In this document: positions 32,641-40,730 of the stretch, piece after piece
Layout of the letters: each line of letters starts with the position of its first letter
How positions within the stretch are numbered: the first letter of the stretch is position 1
Origin: Acidobacteriota bacterium
GTDB lineage: Bacteria > Acidobacteriota > UBA6911
DNA length: 42,001 nucleotides
Direction: 5' to 3'
Assembly (NCBI GenBank): GCA_012719355.1
Contig: JAAYAM010000063.1
Coordinates: 1 to 42,001 of the forward strand
Notes under the pieces: model-generated
Seen by the model: only the letters and a program-made list of their open reading frames with translations
The model's database searches: none
Told to the model about the DNA's origin: nothing
Translations under genes and position numbers: made by a program

Positions 32641-33756
32641 TTATCCTGTGACTTCTTTCAAGGCACGAAGGACGTGGCGCGCCTGCTCTTCCTCCATGCC
32701 GCTGAATACCGGCAGACAGATGTGCCTGGCACACAGGTCTTCCGACAGCGGCAGCGGACGCGACCGGTATTTCTGAAAGACGGGCTGGATGTGGAGCGGT
32801 TCCTCGTATACTTCTCCCGCAAGAGACACTCCGTAGCGTTCGCGCAGGATGGACTTCAACTCTTTTCGGTCCCTCTTTTCCTTCAGGATGGCAATGTACT
32901 TGTAGTAATTGCAGAACCCGTCGGCCGGAATTGACAGCGTCTTCAAACCGCTGAGTTCCCTGAGCTTGTCGTCATAAATGGCCGCGATCGCCCTGCGCTC
33001 CGAAATCATCGCGGGGAGACGCTCCAGGTGCCTGAGCCCTATGATGGCGTGCGGTTCCGACAGGCGCCAGTTATAGCCCATCCGGACGTGAGCATTCACG
33101 GTGAAACTCGCCTTTCCCTGATCGCGGTAGATTTTGCATTCCTCAGCCAGCCGGTCTTCGTTCGTGACGATCATTCCCCCTTCCGCAGAGGTCATCACCT
33201 TGGTGGGATAGAAGCTGAAGGAGGAGGCTATCCCGAAAGCGCCCGCGCTGACGGAGCGGTATGACGATCCGTGGGCATGCGCCGCATCTTCAACCAGCCA
33301 GATCCCCCTGCGGGCCGCCAGGTCCACGAGGGCGGGCATCTGCGCCGAAACGATTCCTCCGATGTGCACGGCGACGATTCCCGCCGTTCTGCAGGTCAGC
33401 GCCTTCTCGACGGCTTCAGCGCTGATTCCGAAAGAATCCGGATCCAGGTCGACGAACACCGGCGTCCCGCCGGCATGGACGACGGCAGCCGCGGTGGCGA
33501 AAAAGGTGTTTGTCGGAACGAGCACGTCTTTGCCTTCGACTCCGAGCGAACGCAGAATTATCTCCAGCGCGCTCGTTCCACTGTTTACCGCTATCGCGTG
33601 TCGTACGCCGCAGAGTCGGGCGAATTTCTCCTCGAATTCGGCGCCGTATTTCCCTAGCGTGAGCTGTCCGGTCGCCAGAACTTCCTGAATCCGTTCGGCG
33701 ATCCATGCCCTGTCTTCCGGCAGGAACTGAATTTTTGCCGCAGGAACCTGCATCAT
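32641..33756 (-). CDS. DegT/DnrJ/EryC1/StrS sugar aminotransferase (ArnB-like)
   Basis: 371 residues. A PLP-dependent aminotransferase acting on nucleotide-linked keto sugars. Landmarks are VNSGTSALEIILRSLGV (cofactor phosphate site), VPTNTFFATAAAVVHAGGTPVFVD, LVEDAAHAHGS (Asp that binds the pyridine nitrogen) and the Schiff-base lysine K186 in SFYPTKVMTSAEGG, close to K188 of ArnB. The fourth-position amino transfer of ArnB/PglE-type enzymes is likely, but the substrate cannot be read from sequence. Last gene of the minus-strand operon starting at pdxB; tandem ATGs at 33756 and 33753 follow AAGGAAGGA. Confidence 0.9.
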   Translation of the reverse strand: MMQVPAAKIQFLPEDRAWIAERIQEVLATGQLTLGKYGAEFEEKFARLCGVRHAIAVNSGTSALEIILRSLGVEGKDVLVPTNTFFATAAAVVHAGGTPVFVDLDPDSFGISAEAVEKALTCRTAGIVAVHIGGIVSAQMPALVDLAARRGIWLVEDAAHAHGSSYRSVSAGAFGIASSFSFYPTKVMTSAEGGMIVTNEDRLAEECKIYRDQGKASFTVNAHVRMGYNWRLSEPHAIIGLRHLERLPAMISERRAIAAIYDDKLRELSGLKTLSIPADGFCNYYKYIAILKEKRDRKELKSILRERYGVSLAGEVYEEPLHIQPVFQKYRSRPLPLSEDLCARHICLPVFSGMEEEQARHVLRALKEVTG

Positions 33757-33822
33757 TCCTTCCTTTCTACCGTCTGCAAACCGGTGTGATGAAACCGTAG
33801 GTCCGCCGTATCCGACCGCCGC

Positions 33823-34206
33823 TCAGGCGTCCCCACCTCCGCGGGCGATAAGGATCACTCCAACCACTACGAGCGCGATTCCGCACCAGCGCGTCGGTGG
33901 AACGCTTTCCTTCAGGATCGTGACCGCGAGGAAAGCCGCAAACCCGTATTCGATGGCTGTCATCGGAAGCGCCACCGTAACACCGGTCCATGACAATGCC
34001 GCCAGAAACAGAAAATAAAAAACGGCATTGAGAACGGTGCCTCCGATAACGTAAGGATTGCAGAGCGCATGCCAGAAGTATGCGATCACCTGCATGGGAG
34101 CATAGTTCTCGAGGCTCCCGACCTGCAGCATTCCACGCCTCACCAGGATCTGGCCATAGGCCGCCGAGCCGGCGGCAATAGTCATTGCGATAATAACCCG
34201 CAGCAT
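33823..34206 (-). CDS. EamA/SMR-like small transporter (ArnE/F-type flippase candidate)
   Basis: 127 residues with four membrane helices, one EamA unit: MLRVIIAMTIAAGSAAYGQILVRRG, YVIGGTVLNAVFYFLFLAALSWT, VALPMTAIEYGFAAFLAVTILKE and CGIALVVVGVILIARGG. The pattern GQILVRRGM, LxxALSWTxVTVALPMTAIEYGFAAFLAVTILKE is that of ArnE/ArnF and related small multidrug-resistance-like proteins, which flip lipid-linked amino sugars across the inner membrane. Such proteins act as dimers; only one gene is present. It starts 19 nt after the YdjC/HpnK-like gene. Confidence 0.85.
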   Translation of the reverse strand: MLRVIIAMTIAAGSAAYGQILVRRGMLQVGSLENYAPMQVIAYFWHALCNPYVIGGTVLNAVFYFLFLAALSWTGVTVALPMTAIEYGFAAFLAVTILKESVPPTRWCGIALVVVGVILIARGGGDA

Positions 34207-34225
34207 TCTATTCTCCGTTTCCTTG

Positions 34226-35095
34226 TCAGATATCGCTGAATGCGATCCTTTCAGCCCGTTGAACCTGAAGTGCCCGTCGGAGTGATTCGCTTACCAGGGC
34301 ACTGTACTCGTCCTGGTGCCGATAGCGAGGCATCGTGCTATCTATTTCCTCGCAGCGGCCCGTCGCCGGATGGAAGCAGAATTCCGTGATCCCATCCGGC
34401 AGATTGGCCACAAGCCTGAGCGCAAGCTCTTCCGTCATGGCTCCGCTGTCATTCATGCCGAACAGATAATCGTTGTGGCGGATTCCCGCTCTGCGAAGCA
34501 TCAGCTTCATGACTGTTATCCAGGGATACAGAAACATCCAGGAGCACAATCTGGGCCCGAGAGATTTCCCGGACGCCTTCCAGGAAATGAACGGCGGTTC
34601 ATTAGGGAGCCGGACTCCCTTGACGCCGTACTCCTTTCCCGCCTTCACGATGATCCGCAGCACCGTTGGATGCAGGTGCATGTGATTGTGCGCATCAACG
34701 TGGTCCAGCTTCAGTCCTGTACCGCAGAACCTTTCAAACTGCGCGCGGATCTCGTCTTCAAGCTGCGACCGTATTCCCGAACGAAAGAAAAATCTGAATC
34801 CCGCGCGCACAAGATCCGCAGGAAATTTCCCGCTGCCGTCAACCAGATCCGGGATGCGCCGGGGGTCGAGAACCGGCGTGCCTTCGACCAGCGTCAGGTG
34901 CAGTCCGACCTTGAGTGACGGGTGCTCCTTTGCTGCTTCAGCCGCCTCCTGCCAGTACTTCTCTCCAACCATAAGGCTGGCGGCTGTGAGGATCCCGCTC
35001 CGGTGCGCTTCGATGATGGCCGCGTTGACCTGCGGCGCAAGGCCGAAATCATCACCGGTCACAATGATTTTTTTCAAGCCGCGAGGGATCAACAC
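34226..35095 (-). CDS. hpnK: YdjC/HpnK-family carbohydrate deacetylase
   Basis: 289 residues. YdjC-fold deacetylases remove the N-acetyl group from amino sugars; HpnK acts on a hopanoid-linked GlcNAc and NaxD on an undecaprenyl-phosphate-linked one. Catalytic and metal residues are visible in KKIIVTGDDFGLAPQVN (the DD pair), VGLHLTLVEG, LDHVDAHNHMHLHPTV (His ligands) and EFCFHPATG. The C-terminal half has MLRRAGIRHNDYLFGMNDSG, typical of HpnK. GTG start at 35095, one base after the HpnI-like stop, so the two are coupled; a longer in-frame extension overlaps that gene and is unlikely. Substrate undecided between hopanoid and lipid A type. Confidence 0.88.
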   Translation of the reverse strand: MLIPRGLKKIIVTGDDFGLAPQVNAAIIEAHRSGILTAASLMVGEKYWQEAAEAAKEHPSLKVGLHLTLVEGTPVLDPRRIPDLVDGSGKFPADLVRAGFRFFFRSGIRSQLEDEIRAQFERFCGTGLKLDHVDAHNHMHLHPTVLRIIVKAGKEYGVKGVRLPNEPPFISWKASGKSLGPRLCSWMFLYPWITVMKLMLRRAGIRHNDYLFGMNDSGAMTEELALRLVANLPDGITEFCFHPATGRCEEIDSTMPRYRHQDEYSALVSESLRRALQVQRAERIAFSDI

Positions 35096-35096
35096 G

Positions 35097-36278
35097 TTAG
35101 TGGTTCGCGGCGGACGCCGGCGAAACCAGGCGCCCGTCCCTGGTGAGAACAAAACTGTTCCCCCGCCAGATGGTCGTGCGCTTTGTGAAAGCAAGAATCC
35201 AGGTGGCCAGCGAGGCGATGTCTCTGAAAAACAACAGGCCCAGGCTGCGCAACCCTTCCCGGTCCCGGAGACCCCAGCCGAGAACGGCTGCAGCGCTGGC
35301 AAGGCGCGTGATGGCAGCCGCGGCCAGGACAGAAAGCCCTATGACGTCGCACATCCTGAATGCGGCAAACAGCAATGCAAACGGCACCGAACGGATAAGC
35401 GCTGTCGCAAAGAATGCCACGGGACGCGCCGCACGCGTATTCTGATCCCAGTAGACCTGATGGTCCCACCATTGCGAAGGGCTCTTGAGGTCTACAATCG
35501 TATCGACGAAATAGGGAACAATCGCGACTTCCTTCCCCATGCTCCAGATCCGCCGCCCCATCTCATAATCTTCAACGAGATAGTCCGAGAGACCCTCGAG
35601 TCCGCCTATCCGTTCAAGCGTGGAACGGTGCAGGGCGGCCGATGCGCCGAGGCAGAATTTCGACGCACCGCTTACATGCGCGAACAGGACGTTTGTCATG
35701 AAGTCCGCATTGAGCGTCAGAAGTTCCATCCGTTCAAACCACCTGGCTGCTCCCGCGGCCTTGTACAGAGTGCACGCGCAGCCGACTTTCGGATCGCTCA
35801 ACGGCGCCACAATGGTTTTCAGATAATCCGGGCGCAGCAGCACATCGCTGTCGCTGATCACGAGGACGTCGTGACGGGCATGCTGCAGTCCGCCGATCAT
35901 ATTGTTGATTTTCCCGTTCGTTCCTTCCCGGTGATTTCCAAACGCCACAGTGACTCGGGCCTCACCGAATTCGCGCTGGATCTCCTTCAACAGCGGAATT
36001 GCCGCGTCATCGGGATCCTGCACGGAAAACACAACCTGGAACTCAGGGTAATCCTGAATGCATGTGCTGCGCAGATTCTCACGCTGGTTCTTTTCCAGCC
36101 CGTGAATCGGCTTCAGGATTGTCACCGGAGGCCAGGACTCGAAAGAAGGTTTCTTGCGGCGGCTGTGTCTCTTTCGGAAACGGATGCTGGCCAGTACGCA
36201 CAGAATGCCATATATGGAACCGCCGATGGCCGGGATGATCGAGAGCCATTGCAGTATGTGTCCCAGTGAATGCACCAT
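35097..36278 (-). CDS. hpnI: HpnI-like glycosyltransferase (GT21, ceramide glucosyltransferase type)
   Basis: 393 residues. An N-terminal helix, a GT-A domain and two or three C-terminal membrane helices. Motifs: VTILKPIHGLEKN at the start, FSVQDPDDAA (D1 region), NGKINNMIGGLQHARHDVLVISDSD (D2, DSD), LVEDYEMGRRIW (D3, the catalytic Asp) and HQVYWDQNTRAARP. In the last, the usual Arg of the (Q/R)xxRW motif is Tyr. HpnI adds GlcNAc to bacteriohopanetetrol; relatives act on other lipids. It starts 37 nt after pdxB with GGAGGT before ATG 36278. Confidence 0.88.
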   Translation of the reverse strand: MVHSLGHILQWLSIIPAIGGSIYGILCVLASIRFRKRHSRRKKPSFESWPPVTILKPIHGLEKNQRENLRSTCIQDYPEFQVVFSVQDPDDAAIPLLKEIQREFGEARVTVAFGNHREGTNGKINNMIGGLQHARHDVLVISDSDVLLRPDYLKTIVAPLSDPKVGCACTLYKAAGAARWFERMELLTLNADFMTNVLFAHVSGASKFCLGASAALHRSTLERIGGLEGLSDYLVEDYEMGRRIWSMGKEVAIVPYFVDTIVDLKSPSQWWDHQVYWDQNTRAARPVAFFATALIRSVPFALLFAAFRMCDVIGLSVLAAAAITRLASAAAVLGWGLRDREGLRSLGLLFFRDIASLATWILAFTKRTTIWRGNSFVLTRDGRLVSPASAANH

Positions 36279-36315
36279 CAGATGAATCGACCTCCGTTTC
36301 CTTATCGAAACCCGC

Positions 36316-37464
36316 CTACTTTCCTTCCATCACCACCTGGAATCCCAAAGCTTCCAAAACGCCGGCTAAGTCTACATGCATTTCAGCCAGTTCGACAGTG
36401 AAATGACGAAACTCGGGGCGCAGCGGGAAGCCGTTGCGCAACCTGTCGAAGCCCGCTGCTGCCTCCGCCCGCGAGAGGAAGCGAAGGTCCCTCAGAGCCT
36501 TATCGGTGCTTCTGACGTCGAATGCCTTGCGAATAACCGAGACAACAGCTGCCGCTCCCTCGCTCCCCGGGTCCGGAACAAGACGACGGTTTTCGATATT
36601 CGCCGCTGCCTGCAGACTCTGAGACTCGATTCCGAAGAACGCACTCAGCTCTTCACGAATCATATCGGTTGCCCGGATCTTTCCGTCCAGCGAGGTGCCT
36701 GCGATGTGAGGGGTGCCGATATCGACGGACTCGAGGAGGGAAAAGTCGATATCCGGCTCTCCTTCCCAGACGTCCAGAATCGACCCTGCAATGCGCCCCT
36801 GCTGCAAAGCCTTCTTCAGTTCAACTCCGTCCACCACCGGGCCCCTGCTGGAATTGATGATGAACTGCCGGGTCGAGAGGCGGGCCAGCACATCTCTGTT
36901 GAGCATCCGGTAAGTCGGATACGGTCCATCCAAAGTGAGAGGCACGTGAAAACTCAGTATGTCGGCGTCAAGCACCTCTTCGAAAGAACGGTACCGGGGA
37001 TCGCCGGTTGCGTCCCGCAGCGGGGGATCGCACAACATCACGTCCATTCCCAGTGCGCGGGCTTTCGCTGCCACGCGGGAGCCCACGTTCCCCACCCCGA
37101 TGACGGCAAGCGATCTGTTCTGCAGGTCCAATCCCTTTCGGACAGCGGTTTCGAACAAAGCCGTGAAAACATACTCGGAGACGGATTCGGCATTCGATCC
37201 GGCGGCATAGCAGAAATGAATGTTGTTTTGCCTCAGATAGCCTTCATCGATATGGTCTTTCCCGGCGCTCGCACCTCCGACAAAACGGACGGAAGTTCCG
37301 TGGAGAAGAGCCTTGTCTACACGGGTGACGGTCCTCACCACTAAAGCGTCTGCATCAACCAGATCTGCAGCCGCGATACGTCGCCCCGGAAGAGGGCGCA
37401 GTTCCCCCAAATTCGAAAAAGCTTCGTGGTGGAATGGCAGAACCTCATCGACAGCTATGATCAT
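36316..37464 (-). CDS. pdxB: Erythronate-4-phosphate dehydrogenase
   Basis: 382 residues (E. coli PdxB 378). It oxidises 4-phosphoerythronate in the DXP-dependent route to pyridoxal phosphate. A D-2-hydroxyacid dehydrogenase fold is clear: FVGGASAGKDHIDEGYL, the NAD loop VIGVGNVGSRVA, NSSRGPVVDG (Arg) and IGTPHIAGTSLDGK (catalytic His). The extra C-terminal dimerisation domain of about 80 residues (DLRFLSRAEAAAGFDRLRNGFPLRPEFRHF) separates it from ordinary 2-hydroxyacid dehydrogenases. ATG 37464 gives the family start MIIAVDEVLPF. First gene of the operon with the HpnI/HpnK/EamA/aminotransferase genes. Confidence 0.92.
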   Translation of the reverse strand: MIIAVDEVLPFHHEAFSNLGELRPLPGRRIAAADLVDADALVVRTVTRVDKALLHGTSVRFVGGASAGKDHIDEGYLRQNNIHFCYAAGSNAESVSEYVFTALFETAVRKGLDLQNRSLAVIGVGNVGSRVAAKARALGMDVMLCDPPLRDATGDPRYRSFEEVLDADILSFHVPLTLDGPYPTYRMLNRDVLARLSTRQFIINSSRGPVVDGVELKKALQQGRIAGSILDVWEGEPDIDFSLLESVDIGTPHIAGTSLDGKIRATDMIREELSAFFGIESQSLQAAANIENRRLVPDPGSEGAAAVVSVIRKAFDVRSTDKALRDLRFLSRAEAAAGFDRLRNGFPLRPEFRHFTVELAEMHVDLAGVLEALGFQVVMEGK

Positions 37465-37617
37465 CGGCAACCCTGAACCCCCTATATTGCAGTTATTCTG
37501 CACCAAAAGCAATGTTTAGGATGATGCCGCGCGCGTTGTCATTCTCTGGAACTGGAATCGAGGACGGAGAAGAAAGTCTGCACCGACACCAAAGAAAGTA
37601 GGTTATGATTGGGGGCC

Positions 37618-38469
37618 ATGAGCTGGTTTAAGAAGCAGAAGAATCCGATTGCGAATACGAAGGAAGAAGAGAAGACCGTTCGCACGGAGGGTCTGTTCAT
37701 CAAGTGCGACGGCTGCCAGGCCTTCATCTGGAAAAAGGATCTCGAGGCAAGCGAGAAGGTCTGTCCGAAATGCGGTCACCATTTCAGGCTTAATGCCCGG
37801 GAACGGCTGGAGATGTTGTTTGACGGGCGCACCTACCGGGTGTTCGATGATCATCTGATCTCACCGGACCCTCTGGAGTTTGTTGACCGGGAATCTTACG
37901 CCGAGAAACTTGCCGCTGCGCGCAAGGCGACGGGAACAAACGATGCGTTGATCAGCGCGAGCGGTACTCTGGACGGGCGCCGGATCCTGATTTCCGCCAT
38001 GGAGTACCGTTTTATCGGCGGGTCGATGGGGTCGGTCGTCGGAGAGATGCTAACCCGTGCCGTCGAACGGGCAATACAAGAGAGAACCCCGCTGATTGTC
38101 GTCTCCGCTTCAGGAGGAGCGCGCATGCATGAGGGGACTCTTTCTCTGATGCAGATGGGGAAGATCAGCGGCGCGCTGTCTGAGCTGGACGACGCCCGGG
38201 TACCGTTCATCTCCATCCTGACTGATCCGACGACAGGGGGTGTTACGGCGAGCTATGCGATGCTGGGAGATTTGAATATCGCCGAACCCGGAGCCCTGAT
38301 CGGCTTTGCCGGTCCCCGTGTGATCGAGCAGACGATACGGCAGAAGCTCCCCAAAGGCTTCCAGAGGGCGGAGTTTCTCCTGCAGCACGGTATGCTCGAC
38401 GCAATCGTCGACCGGCGTAACCTGAAGAGTTACCTTGCCAATGCCCTCGAGTTTATGAGAACCGACTAA
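37618..38469 (+). CDS. accD: Acetyl-CoA carboxylase carboxyltransferase beta subunit
   Basis: 283 residues. With AccA it transfers the carboxyl group from biotin to acetyl-CoA, giving malonyl-CoA for fatty acids. The N-terminal zinc ribbon CDGCQAFIWKKDL...CPKCGHHF is complete, and the crotonase-fold signature SASGGARMHEGTLSLMQM, TTGGVTASYAMLGD, GFAGPRVIEQTI follows. The start is ATG 37618; TTG 37609 in frame is less likely. A GATTGGGGG stretch just before serves as the ribosome binding site. accA and folC are not adjacent. Convergent with the mce gene, with no obvious hairpin between them. Confidence 0.97.
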   Translation: MSWFKKQKNPIANTKEEEKTVRTEGLFIKCDGCQAFIWKKDLEASEKVCPKCGHHFRLNARERLEMLFDGRTYRVFDDHLISPDPLEFVDRESYAEKLAAARKATGTNDALISASGTLDGRRILISAMEYRFIGGSMGSVVGEMLTRAVERAIQERTPLIVVSASGGARMHEGTLSLMQMGKISGALSELDDARVPFISILTDPTTGGVTASYAMLGDLNIAEPGALIGFAGPRVIEQTIRQKLPKGFQRAEFLLQHGMLDAIVDRRNLKSYLANALEFMRTD

Positions 38470-38526
38470 CCCCGCGAACAACAGGCCAGCGGAGAAGTTC
38501 GGAGAGTTGGTGGCTAGTTTTCGGTC

Positions 38527-38934
38527 CTACCCGGGCCTTTCAACCAGTTCGAGAAGGACGCCATAGGTCGCCTTGGGATGGACGAAGGCGATCCTGGTTC
38601 CTCCCGCACCTGTGCGTGGTTGCGAGTCAATGAGCTGAACTCCCCTTTCGCGTAGTTCGGCCAGCACTTCGTCTATATTCTCCACACGCAGCGCGATGTG
38701 CTGGATGCCTTCGCCGCGGCTTTCAATGAACCGTGCGACAGCACTGGCGGGATCTGTCGGTTCAAGCACCTCAAGTGCACTCTCTCCGACATGGAACGGC
38801 AGCGTCGTCACCTTCTGCTCCGCGACCTGTTCCTTCTCTCCGCCATGCAACCCAAGGGCTCCGTTCCAGAATGAAGCCGCCTTGTCGGCTGATCTGGCTG
38901 CGATTCCGATATGGTCTATTCCAAGTATTTTCAT
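38527..38934 (-). CDS. mce: Methylmalonyl-CoA epimerase
   Basis: 135 residues (family about 130-140). It interconverts the 2R and 2S forms of methylmalonyl-CoA. The vicinal-oxygen-chelate fold has its metal His and Glu residues in IDHIGIAARSADKAASFW, GIQHIALRVENIDEVLAEL and GVLLELVE, with the family's RIAFVHPKATYG just before. Start at ATG 38934; the frame is open further upstream through the gap, but this ATG gives the family start and follows GGAG. It lies 31 nt after the mutase gene, as usual for propionate or branched-chain metabolism. Confidence 0.94.
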   Translation of the reverse strand: MKILGIDHIGIAARSADKAASFWNGALGLHGGEKEQVAEQKVTTLPFHVGESALEVLEPTDPASAVARFIESRGEGIQHIALRVENIDEVLAELRERGVQLIDSQPRTGAGGTRIAFVHPKATYGVLLELVERPG

Positions 38935-38965
38935 TCCTCTTATGCTCCAGCCCGAAGGGTTGTCG

Positions 38966-40636
38966 TTACATGTTAGGTTTGTATTCGCCGAAAACTCCGC
39001 GCATGACGTCGCATATCTCACCCAGTGTGCAACGAGCGCGCACGCAGTCAAGTATGGGGATCATCAGGTTGCCATCTCCGGAGGCGGTCTGTCTCAGCTG
39101 ATCGAGCGAGCGGCGTGCCTGCTCCGGATCACGCGAATTTCTTATTTCGGCAATGCGCCGGATCTGGATATCCCTGGTCTCAGGATCGATTTCGAGCAGC
39201 TCCCGATCGGACGTCTCCTGTACCTGGAAGCGATTGAGTCCCACCACAGTTCGTTCACCCGATTCGACCTGCTTCTGGTAGATGTAGGCGCTCTCCTGGA
39301 TTTCCTGCTGTATGTAGCCCCGTTCGACTGCGGTTACCGCTCCTCCCATCTCGTCGACTCTGCGGATAAGTTCCTCGGCACGGCTCTCGATCTCGTTGGT
39401 AAGGAACTCAATTGCATATGCTCCTCCCAAAGGATCCACAGTATCGGCGACCCCAGACTCGTAGGCGATCAGCTGCTGGGTTCGCAGGGCAAGCTGCGCC
39501 GACTGTTCCGACGGGAGCGCCAGCGCCTCATCCATCGAATTCGTGTGCAGCGACTGCGCGCCGCCCAAAACCGCCGAAAGAGCCTGCCATGCCACCCGGA
39601 TGACGTTGTTGAGAGGCTGCTGTGCAGTGAGGGTGGAGCCTGCCGTCTGAACGTGAAAGCGGAGCATGCATGAACGGGCCTTCTTGGCGTGGAAACGCTC
39701 CTTCATGATCCTGGCCCAGAGCCTGCGCGCCGCCCTGAACTTGGCGATCTCTTCAAGGAAGTTTATGTGCGCATTGAAGAAAAAGGAAAGACGGGGCGCG
39801 AAGGCGTCCACATCAAGTCCTGACTTGAGGGCGGCTTCCACATAGGCGATCGCATTTGAGAGCGTAAACGCCACTTCCTGCACCGCAGTGCAGCCGGCTT
39901 CTCTCATGTGATAGCCGCTGATGCTTATCGGATTCCAGTTCGGGATGCTTTTGGCGCAGTAATCGAACACGTCGGTGATAAGGCGCATGGACGGCTTCGG
40001 CGGATAGATGTAGGTGCCTCTCGACGAATACTCCTTCAGGATGTCGTTCTGGATTGTCCCGTTAAGCTTTTCCGCATCGACGCCCTTCTCCTGGGCCACC
40101 ACCACGTACATTGCGAGAAGCACGGCCGCCGGCGCATTGATCGTCATCGAGGTCGATACCTTGTCCAGCGGTATCCCGTCAAAAAGGGTCGCCATGTCGT
40201 CTACTGAATCGATCGCGACTCCGACCTTGCCAACTTCGCCTTCCGTCAGTGGGTCATCGGAGTCGTATCCGATCTGAGTTGGGAGATCGAACGCCACCGA
40301 AAGGCCCGTCTGTCCCTGTTCCAGCAGGTACCGGTACCTGCGGTTGGTGTCTTCGGCGGTTCCATAGCCCGCGTACTGGCGCATGGTCCAGAACCGGCCG
40401 CGGTACATGTTGGGCTGAATACCCCTCGTGTACGGGTATTCGCCCGGCATCCCGAGGTCCTGCAGGTAGTCGAGACCGGAGATATCGGCCGGGGAAAAGA
40501 CTCTTTCGAGCTCTATGTCTGAAGAAGTCTTGAAACTGCCGGCGCGCTCCCGACTCGCCTTCGGGTTCTCCTGCACCTTCTTCTGCCATTTCTCGACTTC
40601 GTTTCGGATTTTCCCTATTTCATCAGGATCGAACAT
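38966..40636 (-). CDS. mcmA1: Methylmalonyl-CoA mutase large (catalytic) subunit, N-terminal type
   Basis: 556 residues, carrying the substrate-binding TIM barrel but no B12-binding domain, so the cobalamin-binding small subunit must be encoded elsewhere (split mutase, common in archaea and anaerobic bacteria). Signatures: [97 protein letters not shown] and [24 protein letters not shown]. It interconverts succinyl-CoA and methylmalonyl-CoA, or possibly another acyl-CoA pair. A promoter inside the end of ligA precedes it; mce follows at 31 nt. Confidence 0.93.
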   Translation of the reverse strand: MFDPDEIGKIRNEVEKWQKKVQENPKASRERAGSFKTSSDIELERVFSPADISGLDYLQDLGMPGEYPYTRGIQPNMYRGRFWTMRQYAGYGTAEDTNRRYRYLLEQGQTGLSVAFDLPTQIGYDSDDPLTEGEVGKVGVAIDSVDDMATLFDGIPLDKVSTSMTINAPAAVLLAMYVVVAQEKGVDAEKLNGTIQNDILKEYSSRGTYIYPPKPSMRLITDVFDYCAKSIPNWNPISISGYHMREAGCTAVQEVAFTLSNAIAYVEAALKSGLDVDAFAPRLSFFFNAHINFLEEIAKFRAARRLWARIMKERFHAKKARSCMLRFHVQTAGSTLTAQQPLNNVIRVAWQALSAVLGGAQSLHTNSMDEALALPSEQSAQLALRTQQLIAYESGVADTVDPLGGAYAIEFLTNEIESRAEELIRRVDEMGGAVTAVERGYIQQEIQESAYIYQKQVESGERTVVGLNRFQVQETSDRELLEIDPETRDIQIRRIAEIRNSRDPEQARRSLDQLRQTASGDGNLMIPILDCVRARCTLGEICDVMRGVFGEYKPNM

Positions 40637-40701
40637 CTACTCCCTCACAGTCATATACAGCAATAATACTCCGGAATTCCGAGTCGGGCTCCGAGTCGTT
40701 C

Positions 40702-40730
40702 AGTAGAATAGCCCATACTCATGTTGTCAA
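40702..40730 (-). promoter_or_regulatory. Sigma-70-type promoter of the mcm-mce unit
   Basis: On the minus strand a perfect TTGACA (40730-40725) is followed after 17 bases by TCTACT (40707-40702; four of six). The -35 overlaps the ligA stop. The start would be near 40695, leaving a leader of about 58 nt with a GAGGGAG site before the ATG. The leader contains the palindrome CGGAATTCCG. Confidence 0.5.

Noticed and set aside
34686-36269. A 527-residue open frame on the plus strand opposite the HpnI/HpnK-like genes
   Set aside because: It is the antisense shadow of two well-conserved genes in GC-rich DNA. Its translation has no domain and is rich in Arg, Pro and His.
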